A stretch of 64,000 nucleotides of DNA. Source: Hydrogenoanaerobacterium saccharovorans (lineage in GTDB: Bacteria; Bacillota; Clostridia; Oscillospirales; Ruminococcaceae). The position numbers were made by a program, and so were the translations under genes. Shown here piece by piece: positions 1-8,730 of the stretch. The notes beneath the pieces are model-generated. The model made no database searches. It was not told the origin of the DNA and saw nothing but the letters and a program-made list of their open reading frames with translations. The stretch's first letter is position 1. Each line of letters begins with the position of its first letter. The DNA is taken from the NCBI RefSeq assembly GCF_016901815.1, contig NZ_JACSNR010000008.1, positions 100,019 to 164,018 of the forward strand, given 5' to 3'.

Positions 1-363
1 GTCCAGTCCCGGGAAGCTGGGCGCAAAGGCATGGGCGCCGGTGGCGATGAGGATCTTGTCAAACTGACGGCTCTCGCCATTTTCCAGCCGTACAGTCCGG
101 CTCCGGGCCTCTACCTTTTCCACCCGGGCGCCGGTATGTACCTCCAGCCGGAGCTCCTGCCGGATCTTCTCCATATCCCCGAAGGGGAACAGCCCTTCAA
201 AGGGGATCTTCCCGGCTACATAATAGGTGGTCAGCATGGGATTGTAGGGAGAATAACCGTGTTCACTGTACACGGTGATCGTCCCGTCCGGGTCGTTTTC
301 CCGGATGGCCTTGGCGCCGTAATAACCGGCACAGCCAAACCCGATGATCGCATAATCTGCCAT
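1..363 (-). CDS. FAD-dependent pyridine nucleotide-disulfide oxidoreductase, N-terminal part
   Basis: Only the first 121 codons lie inside the window; the gene runs off the left edge and is still open there. The protein starts MADYAIIGFGCAGYYGAKAI, a dinucleotide-binding fold of the form hhGxGxAG, followed by an E-x-G-Y-S-P-YNPM stretch near residues 34-43 and an IATGAHA element near residue 106, both typical of NADH oxidase/nitrite-reductase-type FAD enzymes. An FAD/NAD(P)H flavoprotein is therefore clear but the substrate is not. The ATG is chosen because AGGAAGG sits just upstream and because a TTGACA-17-TAAAAT promoter precedes it. Fusion to a ferredoxin-like domain, common in this family in Clostridia, cannot be judged here. 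Confidence 0.8.
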   Translation of the reverse strand, partial: MADYAIIGFGCAGYYGAKAIRENDPDGTITVYSEHGYSPYNPMLTTYYVAGKIPFEGLFPFGDMEKIRQELRLEVHTGARVEKVEARSRTVRLENGESRQFDKILIATGAHAFAPSFPGLD

Positions 364-413
364 AATTTCCTTCCTTTCTGCTCCTGTGTCAAAAAGATAG
401 AATTCTAACATTC

Positions 414-442
414 ATTTTAGCTGTATGTCAGGTTTCTGTCAA
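414..442 (-). promoter_or_regulatory. Sigma-A promoter of the FAD oxidoreductase
   Basis: On the minus strand TTGACA (437-442) and TAAAAT (414-419) are separated by 17 bases, about 50 bases ahead of the start codon at 363. Confidence 0.7.
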
Positions 443-586
443 TGGATTTTTCGCCAGAGAACCCGATTTTTTGCCCCCTTGGTCAAAGATTTCCCCGTTT
501 CACTGGTATCCCGGTGCCGCCTGTGGTAAAATGGGGTTATATCCCATTATTTTACACAAATCGCTTTCCAAAGGGAGGGGGATTCC

Positions 587-1897
587 ATGCATAAAATGCT
601 CAATTTCCTGCTGGCCGGACTGGTCTGTCTGGGCAGTATGACACCAGCCTTTGCCCAAAGCCCTGCCCAGCCGCTTGACTGCACCCTGACAGCGGAAAAC
701 GGGACTTCGGTATGGCAGCTGACCGACCAGAACCGCTCCACCAAACTGGACTGGTCCGGCGGCACCCTCACGGTGGAGAGCACTGAGCCCATCACCGGGC
801 TCTATCTCATCTGGGACCGTCCGCCCGAATCCTGGACCGGCACTGCCGGCAGCCAGACCCTCTGGGGCGGGGAATACGGCTTCCTGCATGAGTATCTTCC
901 GCTGGAATCCCCGGTGACCCGGGCCGAACTGACCCTGCCCGAGGGAAGCCGGTGCTGTGATGTCTATGCCTTCGGCGCGGGGGAACTCCCCGACTGGGTA
1001 CAGCAGTGGCAGCCTCCGCTGGCGGACGCCGACCTGCTGGTGCTGCCCACCCATGCCGATGACGAGCATCTCTTCTTCGGGGGCACCATGCCCTACTATG
1101 CCGGCGAACTGGGAAAGAAGGTCCAGGTGGTCTACTTCACCAACCACTGGGCGGAACCCTACCGTCCCCATGAGCTGCTGGACGGCCTGTGGACGGTGGG
1201 CATCCGCAACTATCCGGTGATGTCCTCCTTTGTGGACCAGTATGCCGACAGCCTGGACTATGCCCGCACCCTCTACGACGAGGAGGAGGCGGTGGCCTGG
1301 CAGGTACAGCAGCTCCGGCGCTTCAAGCCGGAGGTGGTGGTGGGGCACGATGTGAACGGTGAATACGGGCACGGGGTGCACATGTACAATGCCGATACAC
1401 TGATGCAGGCGCTGGAACTGAGCGCCGACCCGTCCTATGACCCGGAAAGCGCTCAGAAATGGGGCGTATGGGATGTGCCCAAGACCTATCTGCACCTCTG
1501 GCCGGAAAATCCCATTGTCATGGACTGGAGCCAGCCCCTCTCCGCCTTTGGGGGCAAAACCGCTGTGGAGATGGCACGGCTGGGCTTTGCGGAACATGTG
1601 TCCCAGCAGACCTTCTTCAAGGTGGAGGACTACGGCCCCTATGACTGCCGGAAATTCGGGCTCTACCGGTCGCTGGTGGGCCTGGATGCCCAGGGCGGGG
1701 ATTTCTTTGAGAATCTCGCAGCCGGGGACTACTCGGACTATCTCCCGCCCGAGCCGGAGCCGGAACCGGAGCCTGTGTCCGAACCGGAGCCGGAGCGCAC
1801 CCGGACCCTGCCGGGCTGGACGCTTCTGGCGGGAATGGTGGGCGCCGTGGCGCTGGCTGAGGGTATGATCCTGTATGGAAGGAGGAGAAAGAGATGA
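587..1897 (+). CDS. Secreted PIG-L family de-N-acetylase with C-terminal membrane anchor
   Basis: Protein of 436 residues. It begins with a signal peptide (residues 1-23, ending AFA). Around residues 150-165 it carries PTHADDEHLFFGG, the zinc-binding HxDDE motif of the PIG-L (LmbE) deacetylases, which remove acetyl groups from N-acetylglucosamine-type sugars; a further GHDVNGEYGHG element (residues about 250) fits the metal site. A Pro-Glu repeat spacer (residues about 385-403) leads to one C-terminal membrane helix and a basic RRRKR tail, so the enzyme probably sits outside the cell, anchored in the membrane. Ribosome binding site AGGGAGGGGG precedes the ATG. Its stop overlaps the start of the next gene, the first of three tight junctions in this operon. 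Substrate unknown; a surface glycan is inferred from neighbours. Confidence 0.85.
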   Translation: MHKMLNFLLAGLVCLGSMTPAFAQSPAQPLDCTLTAENGTSVWQLTDQNRSTKLDWSGGTLTVESTEPITGLYLIWDRPPESWTGTAGSQTLWGGEYGFLHEYLPLESPVTRAELTLPEGSRCCDVYAFGAGELPDWVQQWQPPLADADLLVLPTHADDEHLFFGGTMPYYAGELGKKVQVVYFTNHWAEPYRPHELLDGLWTVGIRNYPVMSSFVDQYADSLDYARTLYDEEEAVAWQVQQLRRFKPEVVVGHDVNGEYGHGVHMYNADTLMQALELSADPSYDPESAQKWGVWDVPKTYLHLWPENPIVMDWSQPLSAFGGKTAVEMARLGFAEHVSQQTFFKVEDYGPYDCRKFGLYRSLVGLDAQGGDFFENLAAGDYSDYLPPEPEPEPEPVSEPEPERTRTLPGWTLLAGMVGAVALAEGMILYGRRRKR

Positions 1898-2970
1898 AGG
1901 TGACAGCCATCGTGCCGTCCTACAAGCCGGATGAAAAACTTGCCGGCGTACTCCGGGACCTCGCCGCCGCGGGATTTGAACGGATCATCGTGGTAGATGA
2001 CGGCAGCGGCCCGGACTATGAGGCTTACTTCCGTCAGGCGGAGGGCTATCCCCAGTGCGTCCTGCTCCGGCATGAGGTGAACCGGGGCAAGGGCGGAGCG
2101 CTCAAGACCGCCTTTGCATGGTTTCTGGAGCACACCGGGGAGGATCTCGGCGTGGTGACCGTGGACGGCGACGGACAGCACACCGCTGCCGACGCCCTGC
2201 GCTGTGCCAGGGAACTGGAAGCCCACCCGGACAGCCTGGTGCTGGGGGTGCGGCAGTTTGACGGCGCCGATGTGCCGCTGCGCAGCCGCATCGGGAACCA
2301 GGCGACCATCTGGTGCTTCCGGGTGCTGTGCGGCGTAGGGGTATCGGATACCCAGACCGGACTGCGGGCCATCGGCACCGACTTTCTCCGGGCGCTCTGC
2401 ACAGTCCCCGGCGACCGGTATGAGTTCGAAACCAATATGCTGCTGGCAACCTCCCGCCTGGGCATTCCCATCCGGGAAGTGCCCATCCGCACCGTCTATC
2501 TGGAACAGAACGCCACCTCCCATTTCAATCCCCTCCGGGATTCCCTTGCCATCTACCGGCAGATTTTCCGCTTTCTCTCGGTGAGCCTTGGCTCCACCGT
2601 GCTGGATGTGGCGCTCTTCGCCCTGATGGACTGGCTCCTGCGGGGCTTCTCCGCCGAACTGCGGCTGCTGGGCGCCACGGTGATCGCCCGGGCCTGCTCC
2701 TCCCTGTGCAACTTCGCCGCCAACCGCACCCTCGTCTTTGAAAACCGGGAACACCCTGGTCCTGCCATGGTGCGCTACTACCTGCTCTGCATTGTCCAGA
2801 CTGCTGCCAGTTATGGCGGGGTCTATCTGCTCTCAGCTGTGCTGGGGCTGCCCTCGGTGGCCGCCAAGGTCATCACCGATACCCTGCTCTTCTTTGCCAG
2901 CTTCCAGATCCAGCGCCGCTGGGTCTTTGCCGTAAAACCCCGTAAACAGGAGGAAACTGTCCATGTCTGA
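1894..2970 (+). CDS. GT2 glycosyltransferase fused to GtrA-like membrane domain
   Basis: Protein of 358 residues. Residues 1 to about 215 form a family 2 glycosyltransferase: VVDDGSG near residue 32 and VDGDGQHTAAD near residue 90 supply the nucleotide-sugar/metal binding aspartates (DxD). Residues about 225-345 hold four hydrophobic segments with NFAANRTLVF and a final QIQRRWVF, the pattern of GtrA/DPMS-linked flippase-like domains. Such fusions are predicted to make a polyprenyl-phosphate sugar on the cytoplasmic face and help present it to the outside. The ATG overlaps the stop of the upstream deacetylase by ATGA and the gene overlaps the next one by 8 bases, so the operon is translationally coupled. 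Confidence 0.88.
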   Translation: MKVTAIVPSYKPDEKLAGVLRDLAAAGFERIIVVDDGSGPDYEAYFRQAEGYPQCVLLRHEVNRGKGGALKTAFAWFLEHTGEDLGVVTVDGDGQHTAADALRCARELEAHPDSLVLGVRQFDGADVPLRSRIGNQATIWCFRVLCGVGVSDTQTGLRAIGTDFLRALCTVPGDRYEFETNMLLATSRLGIPIREVPIRTVYLEQNATSHFNPLRDSLAIYRQIFRFLSVSLGSTVLDVALFALMDWLLRGFSAELRLLGATVIARACSSLCNFAANRTLVFENREHPGPAMVRYYLLCIVQTAASYGGVYLLSAVLGLPSVAAKVITDTLLFFASFQIQRRWVFAVKPRKQEETVHV

Positions 2971-3979
2971 ACCGAAAAAACACCATAAGCCCTCGCTGCT
3001 GCTCCGGGTTCTGGCTGTGCTCGGCACCACACTGGGGATTCTGTGCCTCTTTGTGTATGCCGGCGTGAATATCGTCTGCAAGGGGCCGTCTCCCACCGCC
3101 CGGGATCTCTTTGTGGGCTCGGTGATGGAGACCAGCGCCGCCAAATTCCTGGCCTATCTATGCTACTCTGAGGAGGAGATCGCCGAGATCCGTGCCCGGA
3201 ACGCTGTGGTGGAAACCGCTGAGGTCACCGAACAGACCGGCTTTGCCCAGCGGGACGAGAGCGTCCCCAAGGACACCATCGAGCTGGTGGATGTCACCGG
3301 CCCCACCTTCAAGGGCAAGATGCTCATTGTCCATGATCCCGCCCGGGTCAAAGTCGCCGTGGCGCCGGTCTTTTCCGAGGAGGCCTCGGGCGTCCGGGTG
3401 GAGGACTTCGCCAAACAGGAAAATGCCGTGGCTGCCATCAACGGCGGCGGATTCATGGATGAGGGCGGTGTCGGCAAGGGCGGTATGCCCCTGGGCATCG
3501 TCATCAAGGACGGCAAGCTCCTCAACGGCGGACTTTCCAGCGCCCAGCCCATTGTGGGCTTCGATCAGAACAATCAGCTCGTAGTGGGCACCATGACCGG
3601 TCAGGAGTGCCTGGACCGGGGCATCCGGGACGCTGTTTCCTTTGGCCCCACCTTTATTGTCAACGGCAAGGCCATGGAGGTCGCCGGTTCGGGCGGCGGA
3701 CTCAATCCCCGCACCGTCCTGGGACAGCGGGCCGACGGCGCTGTGCTCATGCTGGTCATTGACGGACGGCAGTCCCACAGCATCGGCGCCACCTACAAGG
3801 ACTGCATCGATGTCATGCTCCAGTACGGCGCTGTGAATGCCGCCAATCTGGACGGCGGTTCCTCGAGCATGCTGGTCTATAACGGCGAAGTGCAGAATGT
3901 ATGCGCCTCGCTCTACGGCTCCCGACCGCTGCCCACCGCCTTTATCGTCACCCAGCCGCTGGACGAAGGAGGGAACTGA
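2963..3979 (+). CDS. Phosphodiester glycosidase (NAGPA-like) family membrane protein
   Basis: Protein of 338 residues with one membrane segment near residues 12-32. The region from about residue 140 to the end carries AAINGGGF, GPTFIVNGK and NLDGGSSSMLVYNGEV, hallmarks of the domain found in the human uncovering enzyme (N-acetylglucosamine-1-phosphodiester alpha-N-acetylglucosaminidase) and in many bacterial exported proteins. It is predicted to act outside the cell on sugar phosphodiesters. Lying between a sugar transferase and an unknown membrane protein in one operon with a de-N-acetylase, it probably trims or remodels a phosphate-linked surface glycan; that role is inference. Confidence 0.85.
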   Translation: MSEPKKHHKPSLLLRVLAVLGTTLGILCLFVYAGVNIVCKGPSPTARDLFVGSVMETSAAKFLAYLCYSEEEIAEIRARNAVVETAEVTEQTGFAQRDESVPKDTIELVDVTGPTFKGKMLIVHDPARVKVAVAPVFSEEASGVRVEDFAKQENAVAAINGGGFMDEGGVGKGGMPLGIVIKDGKLLNGGLSSAQPIVGFDQNNQLVVGTMTGQECLDRGIRDAVSFGPTFIVNGKAMEVAGSGGGLNPRTVLGQRADGAVLMLVIDGRQSHSIGATYKDCIDVMLQYGAVNAANLDGGSSSMLVYNGEVQNVCASLYGSRPLPTAFIVTQPLDEGGN

Positions 3980-3981
3980 CC

Positions 3982-5040
3982 ATGGCTGCATCTGCAAAAC
4001 ACCGGCTGGGCTTCCGGGAGAAGCTCGGCCTCTATGCCCTGGCACTGCTGCTCATCGGAGCGGCGCTGCTGGGATACCTGTGGTTCGCACTGGACCGGTA
4101 CGAATCCAATACGCCCGAATCCTCAGTGCGCCGGTACCTCCAGGAAACGGCTGCCGGACAGTGGGAGACCATTCTCCAGGACGCTGAAGCGGACCTCTCC
4201 CCGCTGGACCGCCCCGAGGACTATACAGCCTGGCTGACCGAAGTCTATGCCGGATTGCCGGAGGAATACACGCTGGTGCGCACCTCGGGCGGCGAAGGAC
4301 AGACCTACGCCCTGATGGACGGCAGCCGGGAGGTGTCCCGGCTCATACTCACCCCGGCTCCCGCGGAGAGCGGACGGAGCTGGCAGGTGCGCACCCTGGC
4401 AGACTCCCTGCCGCCGGTGGAGATCCTGGCACCGGAGGGCTGCACGGTACAGGTGAACGGCACGCCGCTGGGAAGCGAATACCGCACCGGCAGTCAGGCG
4501 GCAGCGGGGTATGAATCGCTGCCCCAGGGCTACGAGGCACCCCAGGCGGAAGCCTACCGCATCGAAGGGCTGCTGATGGAGCCGGAGATCACCGCTGTCA
4601 CAGCCGACGGCTCTGCCTGTACGGTGGCTGCTCCCACCGAGGGGGAAGTGCGCACCGTTTCGGTGACGGCGCCGGTACCCGATGCCCAGGCCGGGGAATA
4701 CTGGGCAGCGGCAGAACAGGCCGCCAAAACCTATGCCGCCTTTATCAGCTCGGATTCCGGGCGTGGGGAACTGAATACTCTGCTTCTGCCGGGAACCGAG
4801 TTCTGGCAGGCCATGCAGGAGTTCTATAACGGCTGGTACATCGACCACACTGGCTATGGCTATGAGAACCTCCAGCGCCTGAGCCTCACCTCTGCCGGAG
4901 AGAATGCCTTCACCGCCGAGCTGTCCTTTGACTATCTGGTCTACCGGGGCGCACGGGAATACCGTTACCCCTCCCGCTACCGCCTGGACTTCCTGAAGAC
5001 AGCCAATGGCTGGAAGGCAGTACGCATCGCCACCCTATAA
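3982..5040 (+). CDS. Membrane-anchored extracytoplasmic protein, last gene of the glycan operon
   Basis: Protein of 352 residues, unrecognised. A basic start (KHRLGFREK) is followed by one membrane segment (about residues 14-36), then a soluble region. SSVRRYLQETAAGQW just after the helix resembles the beginning of NTF2-like extracytoplasmic domains, and the C-terminal part (AEYWAAAEQAAKTYAAFISS onward) repeats a similar helix-then-sheet pattern, so two related modules are possible. The ATG two bases after the previous stop was chosen; AAGGAGGGAA precedes it inside the upstream gene. A hairpin terminator follows directly. No catalytic motif is visible; a structural or scaffolding role in the operon is a guess. 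Confidence 0.7.
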   Translation: MAASAKHRLGFREKLGLYALALLLIGAALLGYLWFALDRYESNTPESSVRRYLQETAAGQWETILQDAEADLSPLDRPEDYTAWLTEVYAGLPEEYTLVRTSGGEGQTYALMDGSREVSRLILTPAPAESGRSWQVRTLADSLPPVEILAPEGCTVQVNGTPLGSEYRTGSQAAAGYESLPQGYEAPQAEAYRIEGLLMEPEITAVTADGSACTVAAPTEGEVRTVSVTAPVPDAQAGEYWAAAEQAAKTYAAFISSDSGRGELNTLLLPGTEFWQAMQEFYNGWYIDHTGYGYENLQRLSLTSAGENAFTAELSFDYLVYRGAREYRYPSRYRLDFLKTANGWKAVRIATL

Positions 5041-5047
5041 TAAAAAA

Positions 5048-5080
5048 TGAAAGCCGCTCCCTTGCCGGAGCGGCTTTTGT
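5048..5080. terminator. Terminator between convergent genes
   Basis: GCCGCTCC (5053-5060) pairs with GGAGCGGC (5067-5074), followed by TTTT on the plus strand and by a T-rich stretch on the minus strand, so it can serve the operon on the left and the gene on the right. Confidence 0.85.
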
Positions 5081-5118
5081 GCTGTATTGGGGTTCTGATT
5101 CATGCAGTGCAGGGCAGA

Positions 5119-6444
5119 TCAGCAGGCAGCTTCCAGGGCGGGCGGGTCACAGTCCGGCTCCTCCCGCTCCAGACCAAAGAAGGCCGCATAGACCGCCTGG
5201 GCCGTGTCCTCATTGAGCCGGAACACTCCTGCGGCATTGCGCTGTCCCAGTGCGCCGTTGGTGAGCAGCGCAAAGCCGGTCCGGGTCTCCGGGTCGTAGA
5301 ACAGCCCGCAGATGGAACCATAGGCGTTCCCCTGATGCCCCACCATGCGCCGGTCCGGCAGCAGATGGTCGGTGATCTGGGTTCCCAGTCCCCGGCACAG
5401 CTCATTGGGATAGCTTCCCTCGGCAAGCTCCCGCTCATACTGCGGGGTCTGCATGGCAAGGCGGTACTCCTCACTGAGCGCCACTGCCTCTCCCTCCCCG
5501 GGACAGCCTGCCATGATCGCCCCCAGCCGGGCCAGATCCTCCGCCGTAATGAACAGATCCCCATGCCCCAGGGCATAGAGCTCGCCCAGCGGAAGCACGG
5601 TATATTTGGCACTCATGCCGGTCCACTCCACCATGCGGACGGTGCACTCCCCGTTCTGATAGATATTAGCGACCCGCTCGGGGTGTGTGAGCTGGGAATA
5701 GGAATAGGCCGCGTCCATACCCATGGGCTCAAAAACCTGTTCCCGGGTATAGTCCAGAAAACGCTCGCCGGTCACGGCTTCCATCACCCCGCTCACCAGC
5801 CCCAGGCCGAAGTTGGTATAGCAGTACTGTGTCCCCGGCTTTGCTCCGGTATAACAGCTCTCCAGCACCTCCCCCAGCGGCGGAAGCACCTTTTCCGCCA
5901 CCGCTTCCCGGTAGGTTTCGCTGTCTGCCAGGCCCGCGGTATGGGTGAGCAGATGCCGCAGGGTGATGGGCGCATCGGGATAACGGGAAACCACCTCACA
6001 CCGTCCCAATCTGGGCAGCGGGGCTTCGGGGTCAATCTTCCCCTCGCTGGCAAGATCCAGCGCCAGCAGGGCAGTCACACACTTGGAGACCGATGCCGCC
6101 CGATAGATGGTATCCTCCCCGGCGGGGATTCCCGCCTCCACATCGGCATAGCCATAGCTCTGCCGGTAAAAGACACCCTCCTCATCGAACACAGCCAGGC
6201 TCATGCCCACCACCTGATACTTCCGGCAGATCTCCTCCATCTCGGCGTGCAGCACTTCCCCGGCCTGGCGGCGGCGTTCCTCCTGCCGGGCCCGGCGCTC
6301 GGCTTCCTCCTGACGCAGGGCTTCCTCCTGCTGGGCCAGCAGTGCCTGTTCCGCTTCCGCCTGCATGGCAGCACGGTCGGCAACACAGCCGGTGGTCAGA
6401 CAGAGCGCGGCTGTCAGCAGCAGACAAAGCCCCCGTCGCAACAT
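5119..6444 (-). CDS. Class C beta-lactamase-like serine hydrolase lipoprotein
   Basis: Protein of 441 residues. It opens with a lipoprotein signal (LCLTTGC, cysteine near residue 20) and then an Ala/Glu/Arg-rich helical spacer (about residues 25-65), probably a coiled coil. The remainder is a penicillin-binding-protein/class C beta-lactamase fold: the nucleophile motif SVSK (in YRAASVSKC), the YTN motif replacing YxN, and GHQGN in the position of the KTG box. These enzymes include D-amino-acid peptidases, esterases and cell-wall modifiers; the exact substrate cannot be read. Histidine in place of lysine in the third motif argues for an esterase/peptidase-like group rather than a drug-resistance enzyme. 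GGGAGGGAC precedes the ATG. Confidence 0.85.
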   Translation of the reverse strand: MLRRGLCLLLTAALCLTTGCVADRAAMQAEAEQALLAQQEEALRQEEAERRARQEERRRQAGEVLHAEMEEICRKYQVVGMSLAVFDEEGVFYRQSYGYADVEAGIPAGEDTIYRAASVSKCVTALLALDLASEGKIDPEAPLPRLGRCEVVSRYPDAPITLRHLLTHTAGLADSETYREAVAEKVLPPLGEVLESCYTGAKPGTQYCYTNFGLGLVSGVMEAVTGERFLDYTREQVFEPMGMDAAYSYSQLTHPERVANIYQNGECTVRMVEWTGMSAKYTVLPLGELYALGHGDLFITAEDLARLGAIMAGCPGEGEAVALSEEYRLAMQTPQYERELAEGSYPNELCRGLGTQITDHLLPDRRMVGHQGNAYGSICGLFYDPETRTGFALLTNGALGQRNAAGVFRLNEDTAQAVYAAFFGLEREEPDCDPPALEAAC

Positions 6445-6476
6445 GTCAGTCCCTCCCCAGCAGTATTCTGATTTCC

Positions 6477-6505
6477 ATTATCCGGCATCGGTCCGGAAAT
6501 GTCAA
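6477..6505 (-). promoter_or_regulatory. Sigma-A promoter of the serine hydrolase gene
   Basis: Minus-strand TTGACA (6500-6505) and GATAAT (6477-6482) are spaced by 17 bases. Confidence 0.7.
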
Positions 6506-6547
6506 TAGTTGTAAATTGCCCGAATTTTACACAATTCCCTTGTGACC

Positions 6548-6576
6548 TTGCCAGAAATCCCCAGGTCTGGTATGAT
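6548..6576 (+). promoter_or_regulatory. Extended -10 promoter of the CapA-like gene
   Basis: TTGCCA (6548-6553) and TATGAT (6571-6576) with a 17-base spacer and a TGG extension before the -10. It is divergent from the promoter at 6477-6505. Confidence 0.75.
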
Positions 6577-6617
6577 AAAAACAGTGAAATTTGTCCATTG
6601 GGGGAAGGAGAATCATC

Positions 6618-7790
6618 ATGGTTCCTGTCAAACGATTCCTTGCAGCAGCGGCTGTCTGTGTGATGCTGGGCGGCTGTGCGTCAGCCGGTCCCGAAAACCG
6701 GGAAACTCCCGGCTCTCCCGCCTCGGAACCGGTATCCGCTCCGGAGCCGGTGAGCCGTCAGGTGACGCTGGTGGCTGCCGGGGACAACCTGATCCACGAT
6801 GTGATCTGGATGCAGGCGTCCCGGCGTGCCGGCGGCAATGGCTATGACTTCGCCCCGGCCTATGAGGCCATCGCTCCCATTGTTGCCGAGGCGGACTTTG
6901 CCTTCGTCAACCAGGAAACAGTGCTGGCAGGCGCGGAACTGCCCCTCTCCAACTATCCCCGGTTCTGCTCCCCGCCTGAGGTGGGCGAAACCATGCTGGA
7001 TCTGGGCTTCAATCTCATTGCCACTGCCAACAACCACTGCTTCGACCAGGGAGAAGCCGGGGTGCGGCTGTCCCAGGAGTTCTGGGACAGTCATCCGGAA
7101 GCTGCCGTTGCCGGAAGCTATGCCGATGCCGCCCACCGGGACCGCATCGCTGTGATCGAGAATGAGGACGGCGTGCGGGTGGCTCTGATTGCCGCCACCG
7201 AGCTCACCAACGGGCTCTCACTGCCGGCGGACAGCGAAGGCGGTGTACTGCGCCTTGGCGACAAGGAAGCGATCCTCGAAAAGCTGGCAGCGGCCCGGGA
7301 ACAGGCGGACATTGTGGTGCTGAGCCTGCACTGGGGCGCCGAGGGAGCCGGTGTCCCCACCGAAGCCCAAAAACAGCTGGCAGCGGAATTGGCAGAGGGC
7401 GGCGCCGATGTGATCCTGGGGCATCACTCCCATGTGCTCCAGGGCGGCGAATGGATCGAGACCAGCCGGGGACGGAGCTATGTGGCCTATTCCCTGGGGA
7501 ATTTCATCTCAGCCCAGGTAGGGGCGGAGAATATGCTCGCCGGACTGCTGCAGCTGGAGATCACAGTCCCAGCGGAGGGGGCTCCTGTGCTTGAGTCGGC
7601 GGAGTTCATTCCCACGGTCACCCATTATGGCAGCGGGTTCTCGGGGCTGTGTATCCTGCCGCTGGAGGGCTATACCGAGGCCCAGGCGCTCTCCCATGGG
7701 GTGCGCCAGCATGACAGCCGGTTCAGCCTCAGTTATCTCCAGGCCCAGCTGGCTGCCCTGGACTTCGGGGAAACATCTCAGGAGGAGTGA
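6618..7790 (+). CDS. CapA-family (poly-gamma-glutamate system) lipoprotein
   Basis: Protein of 390 residues. A lipoprotein signal (CVMLGGC) is followed by a short Pro/Glu spacer, then a metallophosphatase-like CapA domain: GDNLIHDVIW, FVNQETVLAG, ANNHCFDQGE, VVLSLHWGAEG and LGHHSHVLQG in the expected order. CapA/PgsA proteins are membrane-attached parts of poly-gamma-glutamate synthesis or export, but stand-alone CapA-like proteins without capB/capC, as here, are common and their role is unsettled. The ATG at 6618 is preferred over an upstream TTG because AAGGAG lies nine bases ahead and it gives a perfect signal peptide. The next gene follows with a five-base gap. Confidence 0.85.
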   Translation: MVPVKRFLAAAAVCVMLGGCASAGPENRETPGSPASEPVSAPEPVSRQVTLVAAGDNLIHDVIWMQASRRAGGNGYDFAPAYEAIAPIVAEADFAFVNQETVLAGAELPLSNYPRFCSPPEVGETMLDLGFNLIATANNHCFDQGEAGVRLSQEFWDSHPEAAVAGSYADAAHRDRIAVIENEDGVRVALIAATELTNGLSLPADSEGGVLRLGDKEAILEKLAAAREQADIVVLSLHWGAEGAGVPTEAQKQLAAELAEGGADVILGHHSHVLQGGEWIETSRGRSYVAYSLGNFISAQVGAENMLAGLLQLEITVPAEGAPVLESAEFIPTVTHYGSGFSGLCILPLEGYTEAQALSHGVRQHDSRFSLSYLQAQLAALDFGETSQEE

Positions 7791-7795
7791 TGCCG

Positions 7796-8656
7796 ATGAG
7801 CAGTCGTTTCCGGAAAATTCTCGGGATTGCCGCCCTGCTGGGGCTGGTTTTCCTGACCGGCTTTTTCATCAACGCCTTTTACGGGAATCCGGTCTCGGCC
7901 CTGCTGGCCCGCAATACCGCCCGTCAGGTACTGGAAGAGCAGTTCCCCGGCGAACCCTACACCATCGAGAGCTGCGGCTATAACCTAAAAAACGGGTGCT
8001 ATACAGTCCGGGTATCCCGGGAGGGGAGTATGGACGACTGGTTTGATATTGATGTAGAGCCGGACGGCACCTTCCGCTCCCACGACTATGCTGATCGGGT
8101 GCCCAATTGCTGGAATACCTGGAACCGTCTGTCCCAGGACTATTACGATCTGGGCAAGACAGTGATGGAACTTCCGGATTTTCCGGAGGGAAAAGCCTCC
8201 CTTCCAGGAGTCTCCGGGGAAAGCGTCTATGTTTCCGCCCACCTGCGGTTCTGCGACCGGGAGTATCCCGAGGAGTACAGTATCTTTGTGGAGGATCTGA
8301 AGGTGGATGGAGTTTATGACCTGGCGGAGCTGGGTGCTGTGGCCGGAGAGCTCAATGTCCGGGCAGTAAACGAGGATCTCACCCCCGAAACGGCAGCTTC
8401 CATCATGCTGAAAATCCATGAACTGACCGAGGAGGCCGGTATCCGGTACGCAGTGATGGACTTCTCGCTGGAACGGCAGGAGAACAGCCGGGAACCGGAG
8501 GATTATATTGCCGCGCCGCTCTTTCCTGTGTCGGAGATCACACCGGATGGGCTGGCTGAGCGGATCCGGGAGGCAGACGCCGCCTACAAAGCCTGGGTAG
8601 AGGCCGAAGATGCCGCCGCCCAGAAAGCTGAAAACGCAGAAAAAGGCACGACCTGA
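7796..8656 (+). CDS. YfjL-like single-pass membrane protein
   Basis: Protein of 286 residues. One N-terminal membrane helix (about residues 10-27) precedes a region NTARQVLEEQFPGEPYTIES and a beta-rich part containing DDWFDIDVEPDG and DYADRVPNCWNTWNRL. This matches my memory of the Bacillus YfjL-like group, whose function is unknown. The ATG at 7796 was chosen because GGAGGAG (7781-7787) is eight bases ahead; an ATG at 7790 is too close. It forms an operon with the CapA-like gene and ends in a strong terminator. Confidence 0.7.
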   Translation: MSSRFRKILGIAALLGLVFLTGFFINAFYGNPVSALLARNTARQVLEEQFPGEPYTIESCGYNLKNGCYTVRVSREGSMDDWFDIDVEPDGTFRSHDYADRVPNCWNTWNRLSQDYYDLGKTVMELPDFPEGKASLPGVSGESVYVSAHLRFCDREYPEEYSIFVEDLKVDGVYDLAELGAVAGELNVRAVNEDLTPETAASIMLKIHELTEEAGIRYAVMDFSLERQENSREPEDYIAAPLFPVSEITPDGLAERIREADAAYKAWVEAEDAAAQKAENAEKGTT

Positions 8657-8671
8657 GTCGTGCCTTTTTAT
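8640..8671 (+). terminator. Terminator of the capA-like operon
   Basis: GGCACGAC and GTCGTGCC arms with a CTGA loop, flanked by AAAAA and TTTTTA; it overlaps the stop codon of the gene. Confidence 0.9.
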
Positions 8672-8730
8672 TTAAGAGGGAGAATCTTTCTGACCGCTTT
8701 GCCGCCCCCTCCCTCTCCACAGTCAGGGAG

